This document shows, piece after piece, positions 5,982 to 8,106 of a DNA stretch of 8,106 bases. Below the pieces are notes generated by a model. That model made no database searches, was not told where the DNA came from, and saw only the letters and a program-made list of their open reading frames with translations. Source of the stretch: Methanosarcinales archaeon ex4572_44. Its GTDB lineage: Archaea > Halobacteriota > Methanosarcinia > Methanosarcinales > EX4572-44. Where the stretch lies: positions 1-8,106 of the forward strand of contig NJEL02000061.1 in assembly GCA_002254825.2 (NCBI GenBank), read 5' to 3'. A program made the position numbers and the translations under genes. Every line of letters starts with the position of its first letter. Positions within the stretch are counted from its first letter, which is position 1.

Positions 5982-6452
5982 ATGCAAAACACAGAAACAA
6001 CAAAATATATAATTCATGCAAAGATAAAGGCTGATGGTGTCATCGAGCGTCCAGATGTTGTCGGGGCGATTTTCGGTCAGACCGAAGGATTACTCGGCGA
6101 CGACCTTGACCTCCGAGAGCTCCAGAAGAGCGGACGTATAGGGCGCATTGATGTCAGCACCAAATCAAGTGCAGGCAAATCGATCGGCACTATAGACTTG
6201 CCATCAAGTCTGGACAAGATCGAGACTTCAGTGCTTGCAGCTTCACTCGAAACCATCGATCGCATAGGACCCTGTGTCTCCACAATTTCGGTCGTCCGTG
6301 TGGAGGATGTCAGGTCATCGAAGCGGAGACATATAATTGATCGCGCCAAAGCTATACTCACAGAGATATTAACGTCCCACAAGCAGTCGCCGAACTCTGC
6401 AAAAAGAAGACTGTCACAGCTTTTACAGACGGCGATAGGGGCGGAGAACTGA
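5982..6452 (+). pseudogene. dnaG: DnaG primase / exosome subunit, N-terminal fragment of a broken gene
   Basis: Archaeal DnaG is a TOPRIM-fold protein that copurifies with the RNA exosome and can synthesise short primers. This piece opens with TTKYIIHAKIKADGVIERPDVVGAIFGQTEGLLG, the family's highly conserved N-terminus, then DLDLRELQKSGRIGRI, PSSLDKIETSVLAASLETIDRIGPC and VEDVRSSKRRHIIDRAKAIL. Family similarity ends near codon 129 (about 6368). The last 27 codons to TGA 6452 are out-of-frame reading of the gene's own later sequence. About 70 residues that should follow, including the EGRADVLNLL-type TOPRIM motif with the catalytic Glu, are absent from the window. The N-terminal domain has been implicated in exosome binding in Sulfolobus, so a residual role for a short protein is conceivable. 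The start is supported by AAGGTG at 5967-5972. Confidence 0.88.
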
Positions 6453-7054
6453 TCATAAAAGAACTCATGCAGGTCACAGATATCGATTTCGTGACACGTG
6501 CACCCGACGGAAAGATGGTGGAAGAACTCACCCACAAAGAGGTTATGAAAGCACTCCATCAAAAAGTCCCAATAGAACAAGTAAGGGAATATTACCGAAT
6601 GAACGACCATAAAGTTGGATCAAATAGATTTAAACGCGGAAGACACGATGTAAAACGTCCACAAATTAAAAATCGTAGATCAGAACAAGAGGACTACAAT
6701 GAAGATGTGAAAACTGAAACGTCCACATCAAAGGTGGAGAGCGAAGAGAGAGAAACTGCGATTCCCGCACGCCAACAGCACGAAGAGCGACACATGGACG
6801 AGATCGCAGGCACATTCACAGCGCGCCTCATAGACCCAGAGGATAAAATACTCAAAGAAGTGCCTGTGAGAGACCTTGCAAGCGAACTGAAAGAGATGGA
6901 AAAGAGCGTGAAGACCGTTGTATTCGATGGTGTGATAACTCAGCGCCTCGTGGACATCGCCTTCGAACGCGGTGTCGAACACCTGATGGGTATCAAGACA
7001 GGTAGACTTGCAAAAGTCCCAGTATCGATAAATATACACACAGTAGACCAGTAA
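6371..7054 (+). pseudogene. dnaG: DnaG primase / exosome subunit, C-terminal fragment of a broken gene
   Basis: DnaG similarity resumes in another frame at AAC 6371 with NVPQAVAELCKKKTVTAFTDGDRGGELIIKELMQV and continues to TAA 7052-7054; the first ATG of the frame is 6467. The second half of the TOPRIM domain is kept, including the metal-binding DGDRGG (6428-6445), followed by RAPDGKMVEELTHKE and KVPIEQ. A charged linker of about 65 residues follows. The conserved archaeal C-terminal domain ends the protein, with VPVRDLASELKEME, VVFDGVITQRLVDIA and GVEHLMGIKTGRLAKVP. No ribosome binding site is evident for 6467, and its ATG lies within the TOPRIM fold, so a stable independent product is doubtful. 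The two pieces overlap by 82 nt in different frames. ftsY starts 20 nt after this stop. Confidence 0.86.
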
Positions 7055-7074
7055 TCGTAAAATAGTGGTGGAAA

Positions 7075-8106
7075 ATGTTTGAAAGCCTGAAAAAAAAGAT
7101 TGGAAAATTCAAAAAATCAGTAGACGAAATAATACGAACCCAAGAAAAAGAAGAAGAAAAAATCACGACCAAAGAAACTACTCCCAAAAAAACACTATCC
7201 AAAAAGCCAGTTAAAGACATTAAGGCAAAAGATAAGATAAAATCAATAATAGTAAACCAAGAAGTCATAATTAATGAAAAAAGCATCGAAAAACCACTAT
7301 GGGAACTGGAAATGGCACTGCTCGAAAGCGACGTAGCAATGGACGTCGCAGAAGAGATCATCAACACGATACAAACCGACCTCATCGGCACAAAACGAAA
7401 AGTCCGAAAAAAATCCGAAAACATCGTAGAAGAAGCACTCGAAGACGCACTCCTAAAAGTCGTATCCGTCAACCCACTCGACTTTGACAAAGTGATAAAT
7501 GCAGCAGAAAAACCCGTCCACATAGCATTCATCGGCGTAAACGGCACAGGAAAAACCACAACCATAGCAAAAATCGCAGACAGACTTAAAAAACAGAACC
7601 ACTCAGTCGTAATCGCAGCAGCCGACACATTCAGAGCAGGAGCCATAGACCAGATCGAACACCACGCAAAAAAACTCGGAATAAAAATAATAAAACACCA
7701 ACAAGGCGCAGACCCAGCAGCAGTCGCCTACGACTCTGTAGAATACGCAAAAGCAAGACACATAGACGTCGTACTCACAGACACCGCAGGCAGAATGCAC
7801 ACAAACACCAACCTAATGGACCAACTCAAAAAAATATGCCGAATAACACCACCAAACCTCATAATATTCGTGGACGAAGCCATCGCAGGAAACGACGCCG
7901 TCGAACGCGCAACACTATTCAACAAAACAGTCCCATTCGACGGAAGCATCCTAACCAAAATCGACGCAGACGCCAAAGGCGGAGCAGCCATATCAATCGC
8001 ACACGCAACCTCAAAACCAATACTCTTCCTCGGAACAGGACAAGAATACACAGACCTCGAAAAATTCAACCCAGACTGGCTAATCAAACGACTACTCACA
8101 ACATAG
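7075..8106 (+). CDS. ftsY: Signal recognition particle receptor FtsY
   Basis: FtsY is the SRP-GTPase at the membrane that docks the SRP54-ribosome complex for co-translational insertion or secretion. The protein is complete at 343 residues, with stop TAG on the last bases. A Lys-rich N-terminus (MFESLKKKIGKFKKSV) and a Glu/Lys-rich linker to about residue 65 would contact the membrane. The N domain helices follow (ELEMALLESDVAMDVAEEII), then the GTPase G domain: G1 GVNGTGKT 154-161, DTFRAGA 184-190, DTAGR 236-240, TKID 294-297 followed by ADAKGGAA, and a closing GTGQEYTDLEKFNPDWL. All nucleotide-binding motifs are intact. GGTGG (7067-7071) precedes ATG 7075 by 3 nt. It is 20 nt after the dnaG remnant and probably shares its transcript. 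Its codons end in A or C to an extreme degree. Confidence 0.97.
   Translation: MFESLKKKIGKFKKSVDEIIRTQEKEEEKITTKETTPKKTLSKKPVKDIKAKDKIKSIIVNQEVIINEKSIEKPLWELEMALLESDVAMDVAEEIINTIQTDLIGTKRKVRKKSENIVEEALEDALLKVVSVNPLDFDKVINAAEKPVHIAFIGVNGTGKTTTIAKIADRLKKQNHSVVIAAADTFRAGAIDQIEHHAKKLGIKIIKHQQGADPAAVAYDSVEYAKARHIDVVLTDTAGRMHTNTNLMDQLKKICRITPPNLIIFVDEAIAGNDAVERATLFNKTVPFDGSILTKIDADAKGGAAISIAHATSKPILFLGTGQEYTDLEKFNPDWLIKRLLTT

Noticed and set aside
5806..6021. 71-codon minus-strand open frame in the gpmI-dnaG gap
   Set aside because: It overlaps the dnaG start, has no recognisable ribosome binding site and no protein family resemblance; the underlying DNA is better explained as structured RNA or leader.
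6993..7646. 217-codon minus-strand open frame with Ser/Phe-rich product
   Set aside because: It is opposite ftsY and results from that gene's A/C-ending codons, which remove stop codons from the complementary strand.

Overview
The window is archaeal and most probably euryarchaeal, from the methanogen / ANME / alkane-oxidising part of the tree. The support is an archaeal P0-P1 ribosomal stalk pair, an archaeal-type DnaG, a full SRP receptor FtsY, an F420-hydrogenase-beta (FrhB) family flavoprotein, a tungsten-type aldehyde:ferredoxin oxidoreductase, GGTG-type ribosome binding sites and TATA-like promoters. All recognisable genes are on the + strand. The species assignment is inference only.

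Layout. 1-510: the end of ribosomal protein P0, then complete ribosomal protein P1/L12, then a hairpin/U-tract terminator. 712-3929: a tight three-gene redox operon made of a four-cluster ferredoxin subunit, an AOR catalytic subunit (4 nt gap) and an FrhB-like F420/FAD subunit (4 nt overlap). This resembles the bacterial AorABC arrangement with the NAD-reducing flavoprotein replaced by an F420-type one, so it looks like a machine that would pass electrons from aldehyde oxidation to F420. 4142-5662: cofactor-independent phosphoglycerate mutase GpmI, intact, with its own promoter region. 5663-5981: a 319-base non-coding gap holding inverted repeats, TATA-like boxes and a candidate structured RNA ending in a U-tract. 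5982-7054: DnaG primase/exosome subunit, broken. 7075-8106: complete FtsY, ending at the last base.

The most notable point is damage. The AOR gene lacks about 12 codons plus one base near 1519. The dnaG gene lacks about 70 codons, including the catalytic glutamate motif of its TOPRIM domain, near 6370. Both breaks shift the reading frame by the same phase, and everything either side still aligns well with its family. Either both genes are recent pseudogenes or the assembly is wrong at both places.

Other points of interest are an extreme codon bias in ftsY (192 of 200 sampled codons end in A or C), opposite to gpmI on the same strand; 40/42-nt identity between the ends of the P0 and P1 genes; and several palindromes upstream of the operon, gpmI and dnaG. 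Family comparisons are from memory; no database search was run.
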